In this document: positions 1 to 10,371 of the stretch, in pieces
How the letters are laid out: each line of letters starts with the position of its first letter
Position numbering within the stretch: the stretch's first letter is position 1
Source: Blastocatellia bacterium
Lineage (GTDB): Bacteria; Acidobacteriota; Blastocatellia; HR10
Length of the DNA: 64,000 nt
Reading direction: 5' to 3'
NCBI GenBank assembly: GCA_025055075.1
Contig: JANWYV010000016.1
Coordinates: 1 to 64,000, forward strand
Notes under the pieces: generated by a model
The model's input: only the letters and a program-made list of their open reading frames with translations
What the model was told of the DNA's origin: nothing
Database searches by the model: none
Program-made: the position numbers and the translations under genes

Positions 1-48
1 GAGCGGCGCGAGTTGCTGCGGCGATGTCTCGATGGGCCTCGGCCGTGA
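1..48 (+). CDS. Possible 3' end of an upstream gene (partial)
   Basis: Frame 1 is open from the window edge to a TGA at 46-48 and would encode 15 charged residues ending GPRP. It could be the tail of a gene that starts outside the window. Too little is visible to assign a family, and an accidental open frame is equally possible. Confidence 0.25.
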   Translation, partial: ERRELLRRCLDGPRP

Positions 49-106
49 ACGCGCGCGGTCTTCGGGGCGATGGGGATGCGACGAATTTCGGAGAAGGAGG
101 CGAGAT

Positions 107-661
107 ATGCCTGGACCGGTTGAGATTTTGATGCATGAGCATCGGATCATCGAGCGGGCGCTTCGCGCGCTGCGCGGCGTGTGTCAGCGATTGGCGAGCG
201 GCGCATCGGTTCCCGCCGACGTGCCGCTGCAGCTTGTGGGGTTCTTCCAAACGTTCGCCGATCGCTGCCATCACGGGAAGGAGGAGAAGCATCTCTTCCC
301 GACGCTCGAAGCACACGGCGTGCCGCGCGAGGGCGGACCGATCGGCGTTATGCTCGACGAGCATGAGCTGGGGCGTGGACTCGTGCGCGAGATGGCCGAA
401 GCGGCATCAGCTTACGGGCGTGGGGAGTCGGATGCGGCTTCGCGCTTCGTGAGCGCCGCCGAGCGATACATGGATTTACTGGCGCAGCACATCTACAAGG
501 AGGATAATGTGCTCTTTCGGATCGCCGAGAACGTCCTCGAGGCGCCGACGAAAGCGGCGCTCACGGAAGCGTTCGAGCGCGAGGAAGCGGCGCTCGGGCT
601 CGGGACGCACGAGCACTATGAGGCGCTGGCGAGCGAGCTGGAGAAGACGTGGGCGACGTGA
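107..661 (+). CDS. Hemerythrin-like (HHE domain) protein
   Basis: This 184-residue protein resembles the hemerythrin HHE cation-binding family, four-helix bundles that hold a di-iron centre for O2/NO binding or iron handling. Visible candidate iron ligands are in MHEHR near the N-terminus, CHHGKEEKHLFP around residues 54-65, LDEHELGR around 83-90 and QHIYKEDNVLF around 126-136. There is no signal peptide, so it is likely cytoplasmic. The start at 107 is preferred over an upstream in-frame ATG at 32 because GAGAAGGAGG (91-100) sits just ahead of it and the domain begins there. It precedes the YwiC-like gene by 42 bases, so the two may be cotranscribed. The fold call is solid; the physiological role is unknown. 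Confidence 0.88.
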   Translation: MPGPVEILMHEHRIIERALRALRGVCQRLASGASVPADVPLQLVGFFQTFADRCHHGKEEKHLFPTLEAHGVPREGGPIGVMLDEHELGRGLVREMAEAASAYGRGESDAASRFVSAAERYMDLLAQHIYKEDNVLFRIAENVLEAPTKAALTEAFEREEAALGLGTHEHYEALASELEKTWAT

Positions 662-703
662 AGCGAAACCGACGCTCGCGCCCCTTGAGGAGGGAAGCCG
701 ACG

Positions 704-1501
704 ATGGGTTGGCGCGGTCGTCTGAAGCTGCCGAAGGAGCATGGAGCATGGGCGATGCTCTATGTCCCGCTCGCGATCGGGACGCTCGCCGCTGAGGGCG
801 AGCGCCGTCCGGTGCTGTGGTTGGGCTTGGCCGTGACATTTCTCTTCATCGCGCGCGAATCGGTGCTCGCGTGGTGGCGAGCGCGTCGTCGCGGTCAGCG
901 GGCTGAGTCCGCGCGAACGTTGACGCTCATCTACCTCGGGTTGGCGCTCGTCTTCGGCGCCCCGCTGCTTTTGGAATATCGGCTGTTCGGTTTGATCCCG
1001 TTGGCGATCGGCGCCATGGGCCTACTGTTTGTGAACGCCGAACAGGCCGTGCGACTGGAAGACCGCACGATCCTCGGAGAGCTGCTCGCGATCCTCGGAC
1101 TCACGATGACGGCACCGGCGGCGCATTACGCGATCCGGCGGGAGTGGGAACCAATGGCCGTGGGGCTTTGGGGAGTGAGCGCGCTTTATTTCGCGAGCAG
1201 CGTCTTCTACGTCAAGCTGCGCGTGCAGGCCGCGTATGGACGATCGCCGGAGCGGCGAGAACGCGCGCGGCGACAGTGCGCGATCTATCACGCGTTCCTG
1301 ATCATCGCGCTACTGGGGCTGGCCTTCACGCACCGCATGGGCGTGTTTCTGGCGATCGCCTTCGCTCCGGCGCTCGGGCGCGCGCTTCGGCATGTCGTTC
1401 GACCGGCCGAGCGCGTTGATCTCCGACGCGTCGGGCTCGCGGAGATTGCTAATGCCCTCGTCTTTCTGATCTTCGCCGCTTTGGCCTTTCGCTCTCTTTG
1501 A
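704..1501 (+). CDS. YwiC-like integral membrane protein
   Basis: A 265-residue hydrophobic protein whose N-terminus carries LPKEHGAWAML, the hallmark of the YwiC-like family. Seven to eight hydrophobic segments can be picked out, separated by short Arg-rich cytoplasmic loops such as WWRARRRGQRAES. The start is supported by GAGGAGGG about 10 bases upstream. The molecular function of the family is not established; in Bacillus the founding member lies near respiratory nitrate genes, but nothing like that is seen here. Its neighbour is the hemerythrin-like gene, and it converges on the guanylyltransferase gene with only 10 bases between stops. Confidence 0.85.
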   Translation: MGWRGRLKLPKEHGAWAMLYVPLAIGTLAAEGERRPVLWLGLAVTFLFIARESVLAWWRARRRGQRAESARTLTLIYLGLALVFGAPLLLEYRLFGLIPLAIGAMGLLFVNAEQAVRLEDRTILGELLAILGLTMTAPAAHYAIRREWEPMAVGLWGVSALYFASSVFYVKLRVQAAYGRSPERRERARRQCAIYHAFLIIALLGLAFTHRMGVFLAIAFAPALGRALRHVVRPAERVDLRRVGLAEIANALVFLIFAALAFRSL

Positions 1502-1511
1502 TTCCGAAGCC

Positions 1512-2597
1512 TCAGCACAGCTTCTCGCGGCCCGCGCGTTTCAACTGTTCCGGAAATTGGCGCACGTCCTGCGAACGGGCGAGATCGGCGACGAGCACGA
1601 CATCGGGCGTGTCCACGATCATGATGCGCTCCAGCCCAAGCGCGGCGATCAGCCGCCCGGTCTGCGAGTAGATGAGTGAATCCCGCACATCAATGAGCAG
1701 CGCATCGCCGAGGATCAAATTTCGCGCCTCGTCATGTTCGCGCGCGCGCAATTCGTAAACGGCTTGCCAACTGCCGACATCGCTCCAACCGAAGGTGACC
1801 GGGAGCACGTAGATCGGCTCCTCCGTCTTCTCCATGATGCCGTAGTCGATCGAGATCGCCTCGACTTCACCGTAGACGGCTTCCAAGGTCCGCTCATACG
1901 TGCCGCTTTGCAAGCTCTCTTCCAGTTGAGCGAGGGCGCGGGCCAAGCGAGGGAGATACCGCGCGATCTCTCGCCAAATGGTCTCCACCGAGAACGCGAA
2001 GATGCCGCTGTTCCACAAATACTGCCGGCTGGCGACGTACTGGTGCGCTGTCTGCAGATCGGGCTTCTCCACGAACCGCTCCGCGCGATAGACGGGATGG
2101 CCGAGGACGGGATCGCATGGCGCGCCTTTGAGGATGTAGCCATAGCCAGTCTCTGGGCGCGTGGGGGTGATGCCCAAAGTCGCAATCCCTCCCGAGCGCA
2201 CGAGCATCGCGGCAGCGCGCAGTGCGTCTCGGAAGGCCTCTTCATCGGCGACGAAGTGATCCGACGGCACGGCGATCAACACGGCCTCACTCGCCTCGCG
2301 CTTGACCTGCAGCGCGGCCAAGCCGATGCAAGGAGCCGTATTCCGTCCCTCCGGCTCCACGAGAATCCGCACGGCGCGCTCCTTGAAGATCTCTCGCACG
2401 CGAGGCTCGTGCCAACGATTGGTGACGATCAGAATGCGCGAATCGTCCACAAGCGGAGCCACGCGGAGATACGTCTCCTCAATGAGCGGGCGCGAGCCCG
2501 TGATGTTGAGGAACTGTTTCGGCAACCGCGCTCGGCTCGCCGGCCAAAAGCGCGTGCCCGATCCTCCGGCCATGATCGCAACGTAGATCGCATCCAT
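1512..2597 (-). CDS. manC: Mannose-1-phosphate guanylyltransferase
   Basis: Makes GDP-mannose from mannose-1-phosphate and GTP, the mannosyl donor for polysaccharide and glycolipid synthesis in the cytoplasm. The N-terminal nucleotidyltransferase signature is clear: MAGGSGTRFWPASR followed by PKQFL. LVEPEGRNTAPCIGLAA and VPSDHFV are further family motifs. At 361 residues it is the short form without the C-terminal phosphomannose isomerase cupin found in AlgA-type bifunctional enzymes. The ATG at 2597 is preferred over one 69 bases upstream because AAGGAGG lies 6 bases ahead of it and the family starts there. No other GDP-mannose pathway genes are adjacent. Confidence 0.92.
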   Translation of the reverse strand: MDAIYVAIMAGGSGTRFWPASRARLPKQFLNITGSRPLIEETYLRVAPLVDDSRILIVTNRWHEPRVREIFKERAVRILVEPEGRNTAPCIGLAALQVKREASEAVLIAVPSDHFVADEEAFRDALRAAAMLVRSGGIATLGITPTRPETGYGYILKGAPCDPVLGHPVYRAERFVEKPDLQTAHQYVASRQYLWNSGIFAFSVETIWREIARYLPRLARALAQLEESLQSGTYERTLEAVYGEVEAISIDYGIMEKTEEPIYVLPVTFGWSDVGSWQAVYELRAREHDEARNLILGDALLIDVRDSLIYSQTGRLIAALGLERIMIVDTPDVVLVADLARSQDVRQFPEQLKRAGREKLC

Positions 2598-2628
2598 ACG
2601 ATGCCTCCTTGTCCCACTGAGCAGCCGA

Positions 2629-2772
2629 TCAGCACGGCCACCCGACGTTCTCGAATGCTTCCTCATCCGCGAGCGATCCGGATAGCGCTAGGACGACTGA
2701 GAGCGATTCCCACTGGCCCTGCGCCTGAACAAGCTCCACAACGACATCGGCTCGTCGAGCAATCCCCTCCAT
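2629..2772 (-). CDS. Possible 47-residue ORF upstream of manC
   Basis: A short open frame reads MEGIARRADVVVELV and ends VGWPC, with protein-like composition, 31 bases ahead of the manC start on the same strand. No convincing ribosome site precedes it and no family is recognised. It could be a leader peptide or chance coding. Confidence 0.22.
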   Translation of the reverse strand: MEGIARRADVVVELVQAQGQWESLSVVLALSGSLADEEAFENVGWPC

Positions 2773-2892
2773 CACGATGAACGCTGCGGGGGATCCTCCT
2801 GTCCTCGACGTGACCTTCTCACTGTACACGGCTTTCGAGCGGGGAGCAACGGCGGGCCGTCGCTTCACGCGGCATGCGAGGCGCGAACGGGC

Positions 2893-2921
2893 TGGACAGC
2901 TTCAGGCAAGCGTGGTATCTT
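2893..2921 (+). promoter_or_regulatory. Sigma-70-type promoter for tRNA-Arg(CCG)
   Basis: TGGACA (2893-2898) and TATCTT (2916-2921) are separated by 17 bases, and the -10 ends 24 bases before the mature tRNA. The second tRNA-Arg gene has a similar TGGACG -35 element. Predicted by eye only. Confidence 0.55.
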
Positions 2922-2945
2922 TCCGAGTGCTCGGACGATGAGCGC

Positions 2946-3022
2946 GCGCCCGTAGCTCAGTTGGACAGAGCGTCGGCCTCCGGAGCCGAAGGTCGCTGGT
3001 TCGAATCCAGTCGGGCGCGCCA
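2946..3022 (+). tRNA. tRNA-Arg, anticodon CCG
   Basis: A full cloverleaf can be drawn: acceptor arms GCGCCCG/CGGGCGC, D arm GCTC...GAGC, anticodon stem TCGGC/GCCGA around loop CTCCGGA (anticodon CCG), and T arm GCTGG TTCGAAT CCAGT. Discriminator G is followed by an encoded CCA at 3020-3022. The anticodon reads CGG arginine codons. Confidence 0.96.
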
Positions 3023-3099
3023 TTTTCTTTGCGTCGGTTGACAGGGGGCGATGGCGATTCCCCTCAAGCCGAGCGCGGACGATCACGGAGAAAGCACCT

Positions 3100-4452
3100 A
3101 TGGATGAGGCCAACATGCGCTCGCTCTGGCGCGAGGCGGCGCTCGAATGCCTCAATGACGCCTGTCGCCGACGCTACCCCCTCACGGAGAAACTCTTCGC
3201 GTGCCCCGCTTGCGATGATGTGCTCTCGATCGCCTACGAGCCGACTGGCGAAGCTCCCGATGCCGTGCGAGCCCGCTGGCGCGAGCGTCGGCTCTCGAAC
3301 GATCCACTCGATCAAAGTGGCGTTTGGCGCTTTCGGGAATGTTTGCCGCCGATCCCGCTTCAGCACGTCGTCACCCTACGGGAGGGGAACACGCCGATTT
3401 ATCGCGCGCGCTTCTCTGCTCAATACGCTGGCGTTCGCAACCTTCTCTTCAAACACCTCGGCTTCAATCCAACGGGGTCGTTCAAGGATTACGGCATGAC
3501 GGTGGCCGTCAGTCAGGCCCGAGCGCTCGGCGCGCGCGTGCTCGTTTGCGCCTCCACTGGGAATACGTCGGCTTCGATGGCCGCCTATGCCGCGCGCGCG
3601 GGGATGCGGGCTGTCGTCCTCATCCCGAGTGAGAACGTCGCCTTGGGCAAAGTGGCGCAAGCGCTCGAATACGGGGCGGTGACGTTGCGCGTGAAGGGCG
3701 CCAATTTCGATGACGTCTTGCGCCTGGTGCGCCAGCTGAGCGCGCGGCCGGACGTCTATCTTTTGAACTCGCTCAATCCCTTTCGGATCGAGGGGCAGAA
3801 GGCGATCTTCATTGAGCTGCTCGATCAACTCGGATGGGAAGTGCCAGAGCATCTTGTCGTCCCGGGGGGGAATTTGGGAAATTCCGCGGCGCTCTTCAAG
3901 GCGATGGAGGAGTTGCGACGTTTGGGATTCATCGCGCGATGGCCGAAGCTGACCATCGTACAAGCGCAAGGGGCGAGTCCGCTCGCGACGGCCGTCGCTC
4001 AGGGCGCCAAGCGGATCACGCCGGTCCCGCAGCCGCGCACGCATGCGACGGCCATTCGCATCGGCCATCCGGTGAATTGGAGACGCGCGCTGCACGCGTT
4101 GGAAACGACCGGAGGGTTCTGTGTGGCCGTGAGCGAAGAGGAGATCGCGGAGGCGAAGGCGGCCATCGGACGCGAAGGTCTGGGTTGCGAACCGGCTTCG
4201 GCGGCGACGCTCGCCGGCATCAAGAAGCTTCGCGAGGAGGGGAAGCTCGCTCCTTCGGAGACGATCGTGGCCCTGTTGACGGGCCATCTCTTGAAAGACC
4301 CCGAATACACGATGCGCTATCACAGCGGTCAGCTCGATGATGCGCTCACCGGACGCCCTCTCCGCGCTCGTTTGGCCAATCCCCCGATCTGCGTAGAGCC
4401 GCATCTTGACGCGCTCATCCGATGCCTCTACGATGAGGAGTCTTCATCCTGA
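3100..4452 (+). CDS. thrC: Threonine synthase
   Basis: PLP enzyme converting O-phosphohomoserine to threonine, the last step of threonine synthesis. The 450-residue protein shows the PLP-lysine motif TGSFKDYG (Lys about 129), the substrate/phosphate loop [18 protein letters not shown], and the glycine-rich PLP phosphate-binding loop PGGNLGN. Cys pairs near the N-terminus (C22; C35 and C38 in CPAC) resemble the zinc-ribbon-like segment of this subclass. Length and motifs fit the monofunctional enzyme. A GGAG-type site precedes the ATG. It is the first gene of a short run with proC (15 bases downstream) and an M20 peptidase, suggesting an amino-acid metabolism operon. Confidence 0.95.
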   Translation: MDEANMRSLWREAALECLNDACRRRYPLTEKLFACPACDDVLSIAYEPTGEAPDAVRARWRERRLSNDPLDQSGVWRFRECLPPIPLQHVVTLREGNTPIYRARFSAQYAGVRNLLFKHLGFNPTGSFKDYGMTVAVSQARALGARVLVCASTGNTSASMAAYAARAGMRAVVLIPSENVALGKVAQALEYGAVTLRVKGANFDDVLRLVRQLSARPDVYLLNSLNPFRIEGQKAIFIELLDQLGWEVPEHLVVPGGNLGNSAALFKAMEELRRLGFIARWPKLTIVQAQGASPLATAVAQGAKRITPVPQPRTHATAIRIGHPVNWRRALHALETTGGFCVAVSEEEIAEAKAAIGREGLGCEPASAATLAGIKKLREEGKLAPSETIVALLTGHLLKDPEYTMRYHSGQLDDALTGRPLRARLANPPICVEPHLDALIRCLYDEESSS

Positions 4453-4467
4453 GGCGAGGAGGCGAGG

Positions 4468-5295
4468 ATGCTGCGGCACCGAAACTTGGCCGTCCTTGGC
4501 GCCGGTAAAATCGGCGAGGCGTTGATTCGAGGCCTGCTCGAATCGGAGCTTTTGGAGCGAGAGAACATCATCGCCACGGCGAAGCATCAGAAGCGGCTCG
4601 ATTATCTGGCTGAGCATTACGGCGTGCGGACGACGCTCGACAACGCGCTCGCTGTCGAGCAAGCGGATCTGGTGCTCTTGAGCGTCAAGCCGCAGACGAT
4701 GTGCGAGCTGCTGGAGGAGATCGCGCCGGCCGTCGCTCCCCGGCATCTGCTCATCTCCGTCGCGGCCTCGGTCCCCACGGCATTCATCGAGAGCTTGCTG
4801 CCAATCGAAGTCCCCGTCGTTCGCGCCATGCCCAACACGCCGTGCGTCATCCGTGCGGGAATGACGGTGCTTTGCCGCGGCCGCCATGCGACGGAATCGC
4901 ATTTGCAACTGGCGCGCTCGCTCTTCGATGCCGTCGGACGCACGATGATCTTGGACGAGAGTCAGATGGACGCCGTGACGGGATTGAGCGCGAGCGGCCC
5001 AGCGTTCATCTACGTCATCATCGAATCGCTGGCCGAAGCGGGGGTGAAGGTGGGACTCGCGCGCGAGGTGGCCACGGAATTGGCCGCGCAGACGACGCTC
5101 GGGGCCGCGAAGATGGTGCTCGTCACCAACGAGCATCCGGCGAAGCTCAAGGATGCCGTGACCACGCCGGCCGGATGCACAATTGATGGCCTCCTGGAGC
5201 TGGAAGAGGGAGGCTTGCGCGTCACGTTGATCAAAGCCGTTGTCAAAGCCACGGAGCGCGCGCGCTGCTTGTTCTCGAACGGAGGGCGGACATGA
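4468..5295 (+). CDS. proC: Pyrroline-5-carboxylate reductase
   Basis: Reduces 1-pyrroline-5-carboxylate to proline with NAD(P)H in the cytoplasm. The 275-residue sequence has the N-terminal Rossmann motif GAGKIGEAL, the SVKPQ and MPNTPC motifs typical of ProC, and the C-terminal signature region LSASGPAFIY followed by DAVTTPAGCTIDGL. The ATG is preceded by GAGGAGGCGAGG. It follows thrC by 15 bases and overlaps the next start by ATGA, so it is very likely cotranscribed with both. Confidence 0.95.
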   Translation: MLRHRNLAVLGAGKIGEALIRGLLESELLERENIIATAKHQKRLDYLAEHYGVRTTLDNALAVEQADLVLLSVKPQTMCELLEEIAPAVAPRHLLISVAASVPTAFIESLLPIEVPVVRAMPNTPCVIRAGMTVLCRGRHATESHLQLARSLFDAVGRTMILDESQMDAVTGLSASGPAFIYVIIESLAEAGVKVGLAREVATELAAQTTLGAAKMVLVTNEHPAKLKDAVTTPAGCTIDGLLELEEGGLRVTLIKAVVKATERARCLFSNGGRT

Positions 5296-6386
5296 AGAGC
5301 GATGCCCTCTCGGAACACGCACGAGCGACGCTTCGCGCACGCGTGCGCGAACTCACCGCCGTGCTCGTGGAAACGCCGACGCCAAGCGGGAATGAAGCCG
5401 CGCTCTATCCCTTTCTGACTGCTGTGCTCCAAGCTTGTGGCTTCCATGTGGAGCGGCAGATGACGTCGCTCGGACGCGAGAACCTCGTCGCCCGACGGGG
5501 ACGAAGCACGCTGCTTTTTTCGGCGCACGTGGACACATATCCGGCTTACACGCATCCGGAGCCTTATCGGCTGCGCGAGGAGAATGGGCGACTCATCGGG
5601 CGCGGCGCCGTGGATTGCAAAGGACAAATCGCCGCACTGCTCTGCGCCGTCGAATTGATGGACGCGCCCTGCCAGATCGCCTTCGTCGTGGACGAAGAGC
5701 GCACGGCGCTCGGCTCGCGCGAGGTGCAAATTGAAGCCGATGGAGTGATCGTGCTGGAACCGACCGAGCTGCGTCCGGTCGTCGCACATGCCGGGGCGAT
5801 CGAATTGGAAGTCGCCGTCTACGGGCGAGCGGCCCACGGGAGCATGCCGCACTGCGGAGAGAACGCTGTCCTCAAAGCCATGCGGGTCATCGAGGAGATC
5901 GCCCGCCTGCCCTTCCTCGAACAGACGCATCCGCTCTTCCCTCCCGCTCCATGGGTGACGCTGGGGAAGATCGAGGGGGGATTCGACACCATGGTCGTCC
6001 CCAATCGCTGTACCTTTCAAATGGACGTGCGCGTGCTACCGGGCGTCTCCATCCGCACGGCATGCGAACAATTGTTCGCCCTGGCGGCGCAATATGGAGC
6101 CGAGTTGACGATCCTCGATGTCTCGGAGCCTTCCGAGGTTGATGCGCAGCATCCGGTTGTGCGCGCGCTGATGGCCGCTCATGAGGCGATCACGGGAGAG
6201 CGCCCGACTCCTTGCGGCTACTACAGCTTCACCGATGCCACGCACTATCTCCAACGGGGTTTCCCCGCCATCGTCTATGGAGCTGGGAATCTCGGCGTCG
6301 CCCACTCCGACCACGAGTGGGTCTCGCTCGACGAGCTGGAGATCATGACCCGCGTCCTCGCTCATATGCTGGCTCACTGGGGATAA
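5292..6386 (+). CDS. M20 family metallopeptidase / ArgE-DapE-like deacylase
   Basis: A 364-residue cytoplasmic zinc hydrolase of the M20 group. Metal and catalytic motifs are visible: FSAHVDTYP (His, Asp), GRGAVDCKGQ (bridging Asp), VVDEERTALGSRE (general-base Glu and metal ligand), and the late histidine in GVAHSDHEW. The central dimerisation insert contains the YGRAAHGSMPH segment typical of the family. Overlap with proC by four bases implies translational coupling. Candidate substrates are N-acetylated amino acids such as acetylornithine or acetyl-lysine; the sequence alone does not settle which. Its stop overlaps the 3' end of the convergent acetyltransferase gene by 13 bases. Confidence 0.88.
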   Translation: MKSDALSEHARATLRARVRELTAVLVETPTPSGNEAALYPFLTAVLQACGFHVERQMTSLGRENLVARRGRSTLLFSAHVDTYPAYTHPEPYRLREENGRLIGRGAVDCKGQIAALLCAVELMDAPCQIAFVVDEERTALGSREVQIEADGVIVLEPTELRPVVAHAGAIELEVAVYGRAAHGSMPHCGENAVLKAMRVIEEIARLPFLEQTHPLFPPAPWVTLGKIEGGFDTMVVPNRCTFQMDVRVLPGVSIRTACEQLFALAAQYGAELTILDVSEPSEVDAQHPVVRALMAAHEAITGERPTPCGYYSFTDATHYLQRGFPAIVYGAGNLGVAHSDHEWVSLDELEIMTRVLAHMLAHWG

Positions 6387-6910
6387 GCCTCCTCCTCGAT
6401 CCGTCGGATCATGCGCACCCATTCGCCGAGCTGCACGCCACACTCTTCAAATCCCAAGCTCTGGTACCACCGGCGCGCATGCCAATTGCGCTCCCCCACC
6501 CAGAGGCTGACGTATGAGCGACCGCGCTCCCGGGCATACGCGATAGCCGCTTCGAGGAGCTTTCGCCCTACTCCTCGCCCCTTCCAGTCGGGATGGACGC
6601 AGATCTCGTGAATCTCGCCCGTTTCGCCCAAGCGCTTGTCCCACCACTCAGCGTGGATGCTCACGAACCCGATCAATCGCCCCTCGACCTCAGCGACGAA
6701 GAACCCTTCGGGTTCGCCGCTGTAGAGCCAGTTCAGATAATTGCGAATGCGGAACGTGGTCGTGTCGGCATATTCCTCCAAACCTCGATACGCCTGCCGA
6801 TAGACCTCCTCCAACCGATCCAGTTCCTCGACACGCCCCCGTCGCACGATGATTGGCGGTGATGGAATCACGTCCACCATAACGCCCACCGCATTGACCT
6901 TCACGCACAT
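6374..6910 (-). CDS. GNAT family N-acetyltransferase
   Basis: A 178-residue GCN5-related acetyltransferase. The acetyl-CoA pyrophosphate-binding motif A is visible as HPDWKGRGVGRKLLEAA, followed by the C-terminal motif WHARRWYQSLGFEE. The substrate cannot be inferred. The ATG at 6910 is chosen because GAAGGGA precedes it at normal spacing; a TTG 30 bases upstream is the alternative. The gene is alone on this strand and converges on the M20 peptidase gene. Confidence 0.88.
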   Translation of the reverse strand: MCVKVNAVGVMVDVIPSPPIIVRRGRVEELDRLEEVYRQAYRGLEEYADTTTFRIRNYLNWLYSGEPEGFFVAEVEGRLIGFVSIHAEWWDKRLGETGEIHEICVHPDWKGRGVGRKLLEAAIAYARERGRSYVSLWVGERNWHARRWYQSLGFEECGVQLGEWVRMIRRIEEEAYPQ

Positions 6911-7009
6911 ATTATCGTCCCTTCGGGAGCTGCGAGGCAATCTACCGCTTCCTCTCGCGCGCTCGGGCGCAAGAGGGCGGATTGCTCGTCAGGCGTTCTG
7001 AGTCTTCGC

Positions 7010-7039
7010 TTGCTTGCCCGGCGGCTGTTTTGATAAAGT
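7010..7039 (+). promoter_or_regulatory. Candidate promoter for fmdB-accD-like operon
   Basis: TTGCTT (7010-7015) lies 16 bases before GATAAA (7032-7037); overlapping TAAAGT would give 18. A leader of about 60 bases to the FmdB start would follow. The match is moderate. Confidence 0.33.
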
Positions 7040-7103
7040 GTGCGCTTGAGTGAGCGACGCAATGGAGATCTCCCGCTGGGGGACTCCGAAGGAGGGGAAT
7101 GCC

Positions 7104-7309
7104 ATGCCGATGTATGAGTACGTCTGCGAGAAATGCGGCGAGAAGTTCGAGAAGCTGGTTCTGTCTCCCGAGACGAAGATCGCCTGTCCGCGGTGCGGCA
7201 GCGCTTCGTGCGAACGGATCTACTCCTCGTTCGCCTTCGGCATGGCGCGGAAATTCATCGCGAGCGTTCGCTCCACGAGCGGATGCGGATGCTCGGCCGG
7301 AGGGTGCGG

Positions 7310-7325
<16 letters not shown>
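7104..7325 (+). CDS. FmdB-type zinc ribbon protein
   Basis: A 73-residue small protein beginning [12 protein letters not shown], the signature of the FmdB/CxxC zinc-ribbon family, with a second CPRCGS knuckle around residues 33-38. The C-terminus is a Gly/Cys-rich tail with several Cys and a final CGCH. An earlier in-frame ATG at 7050 is rejected because AAGGAGGGG (7089-7097) serves 7104 and the family starts with MPxYEY. Such proteins are proposed regulators or metal-binding accessories, without firm function. Its 3' end overlaps the carboxylase start by 16 bases, so the two are probably translationally coupled. Confidence 0.88.
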
Positions 7326-8872
<1,547 letters not shown>

Positions 8873-8906
8873 ACGATCGGGAATCGCAAGGAGGGGAGAA
8901 GGGATC

Positions 8907-9419
8907 ATGAGCGATGCACCCCAGTCCTCGTCGGCCAATGAGTGGTTGGAGAGGCTGCGCAGTGTTCTCCCGGCATACCGGGGATATGCTGATCAAACCT
9001 CTCGACGCGAGCAAGATGCTCTCTATCGTCGGTACTTGAGCGACCGAGTTGGTGGACTGCTTGCACCGTTAGAGCAGCTCATCGGCGAACGGGCTCACGC
9101 CGGACAGGTCATCGAGGTCTTGCCCCTGGAGCGCGTGCGCGAGAAGCTGCGCGCGCTCCTTCGCGAGCTGGAGGCTCCCGACTACGGGACGACTGCGTTC
9201 TTCAATGAACGCCCCGTGGACGAGACCGTGCTCGATCTGCTCTATCAGTACGATCTCGTGCTCAATGAGCACGTGCAAGACGCCTATGCGCAACTGGAAG
9301 GATTGCGCGCGCATCCACCGGAAGGCCTCTTGCTGGCGGCCGAACGTCTGGAGGCGACGGTCCTCGCTCTGGAAGCTGAGTTCGAGAGCCGGTGCGAAGT
9401 GATCCGCAACTGGACGTGA
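8907..9419 (+). CDS. Uncharacterised helical protein coupled to an ABC transporter
   Basis: A 170-residue protein that is not confidently recognised. It is almost wholly charged and helix-prone, with no signal peptide or membrane segment. A LPAYRGYADQTSRREQD stretch near residues 21-37 recalls, from memory only, a group of short bacterial proteins with a PxYxGY motif. ATG follows a GGAGGGG site. It starts 34 bases after the carboxylase gene and stops 3 bases before the ABC ATPase ATG, so it is likely cotranscribed and possibly translationally coupled with the transporter, which suggests a cytoplasmic accessory role. Coiled-coil or scaffold functions are possible. Confidence 0.75.
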   Translation: MSDAPQSSSANEWLERLRSVLPAYRGYADQTSRREQDALYRRYLSDRVGGLLAPLEQLIGERAHAGQVIEVLPLERVREKLRALLRELEAPDYGTTAFFNERPVDETVLDLLYQYDLVLNEHVQDAYAQLEGLRAHPPEGLLLAAERLEATVLALEAEFESRCEVIRNWT

Positions 9420-9422
9420 GCG

Positions 9423-10367
9423 ATGATCACGACCAACGGGCTGACGAAAGTCTACGATGGGAAAGTCGCCGTCGAAGCGCTCACGATGGAGATTCGGCCC
9501 GGAGAGATCTTCGGCTTGCTCGGGCCAAATGGCGCGGGGAAGACGACGACCGTGCGCATGCTCGCGGCGCTCATCGCGCCTACCGCTGGAGAGGCGATCA
9601 TCGGAGGATACCGCCTGGGGGAACAAGACGCCGCGATCCGACGCCTGGTGGGGATCGTGACCGAAGCCCCTGGCCTCTACGAACGCTTGAGCGCGCGAGA
9701 GAATTTGGAAGTGTACGCGCGGCTCTACGGCGTCGCGAACGTCGCGCGACAGGTCGAGAAGTACCTTCGTCTGCTGGACCTCTGGGATCGGCGGGATGAG
9801 CCGGTCGGAACGTTCTCCAAAGGCATGAAGCAGAAGTTGGCGCTCGCTCGCGCTCTTGTGCACGAGCCGAAGATCTTGCTCCTGGATGAGCCGACCTCTG
9901 GTCTCGATCCGCAGATGACGCGCGTCGTGCGGGAGTTCATCGCCGATCTCCGAAGCCAAGGGCGAACGATCCTCCTCTGCACGCACAATCTGGATGAGGC
10001 CGAGCGCTTGTGCGACCGCATCCTCGTGTTGAAGACCCGTCCGATCGCGCTCGACACGCCCGAAGCGTTGCACCGACGGCTCTTCGGACGGCGCATCGTG
10101 GTCACGCTCGCTGAAGTGACCGCAGGGATCCTGGAGCGCGTGCGCACCCTCCCGTTTGTGCGCGATCTGCAGTGCAATGGACGGCAGCTCTACATCGCGC
10201 TCGCCGATCCGGAGCACGAGAACCCGTACCTTGTGCGCGCGTTGGTCGAAGCAGGGGCGGCCATTCAATTCCTCACTGAGGAGGAGCATTCCCTGGAGGA
10301 GATCTACCTCCGCCTCCTCGAGGAGGAGGCCGCAGCCCAGCAGGCGGAAGCGGCGTCAGCGAGATGA
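9423..10367 (+). CDS. ABC-2 type transporter ATP-binding protein
   Basis: A 314-residue ABC ATPase. Walker A is GPNGAGKTT (about residues 35-43), the signature is FSKGMKQKLALARAL, Walker B is ILLLDEPTSGLDP and the H-loop is CTHNLDEAE. The C-terminal 80 residues after the nucleotide domain form the extension usual for multidrug/ABC-2 exporters of the CcmA/NatA type. The permease gene begins 4 bases after its stop, so these two make one exporter. Substrate unknown; members act in drug, lipid, sodium or polymer export. Confidence 0.93.
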   Translation: MITTNGLTKVYDGKVAVEALTMEIRPGEIFGLLGPNGAGKTTTVRMLAALIAPTAGEAIIGGYRLGEQDAAIRRLVGIVTEAPGLYERLSARENLEVYARLYGVANVARQVEKYLRLLDLWDRRDEPVGTFSKGMKQKLALARALVHEPKILLLDEPTSGLDPQMTRVVREFIADLRSQGRTILLCTHNLDEAERLCDRILVLKTRPIALDTPEALHRRLFGRRIVVTLAEVTAGILERVRTLPFVRDLQCNGRQLYIALADPEHENPYLVRALVEAGAAIQFLTEEEHSLEEIYLRLLEEEAAAQQAEAASAR

Positions 10368-10371
10368 GACC

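Larger units (their letters stand above)
2598..2945. other. Intergenic region between manC and tRNA-Arg
   Basis: This 348-base gap holds the possible 47-residue minus-strand ORF and the tRNA promoter at 2893-2921. Nothing else is recognised. Confidence 0.5.
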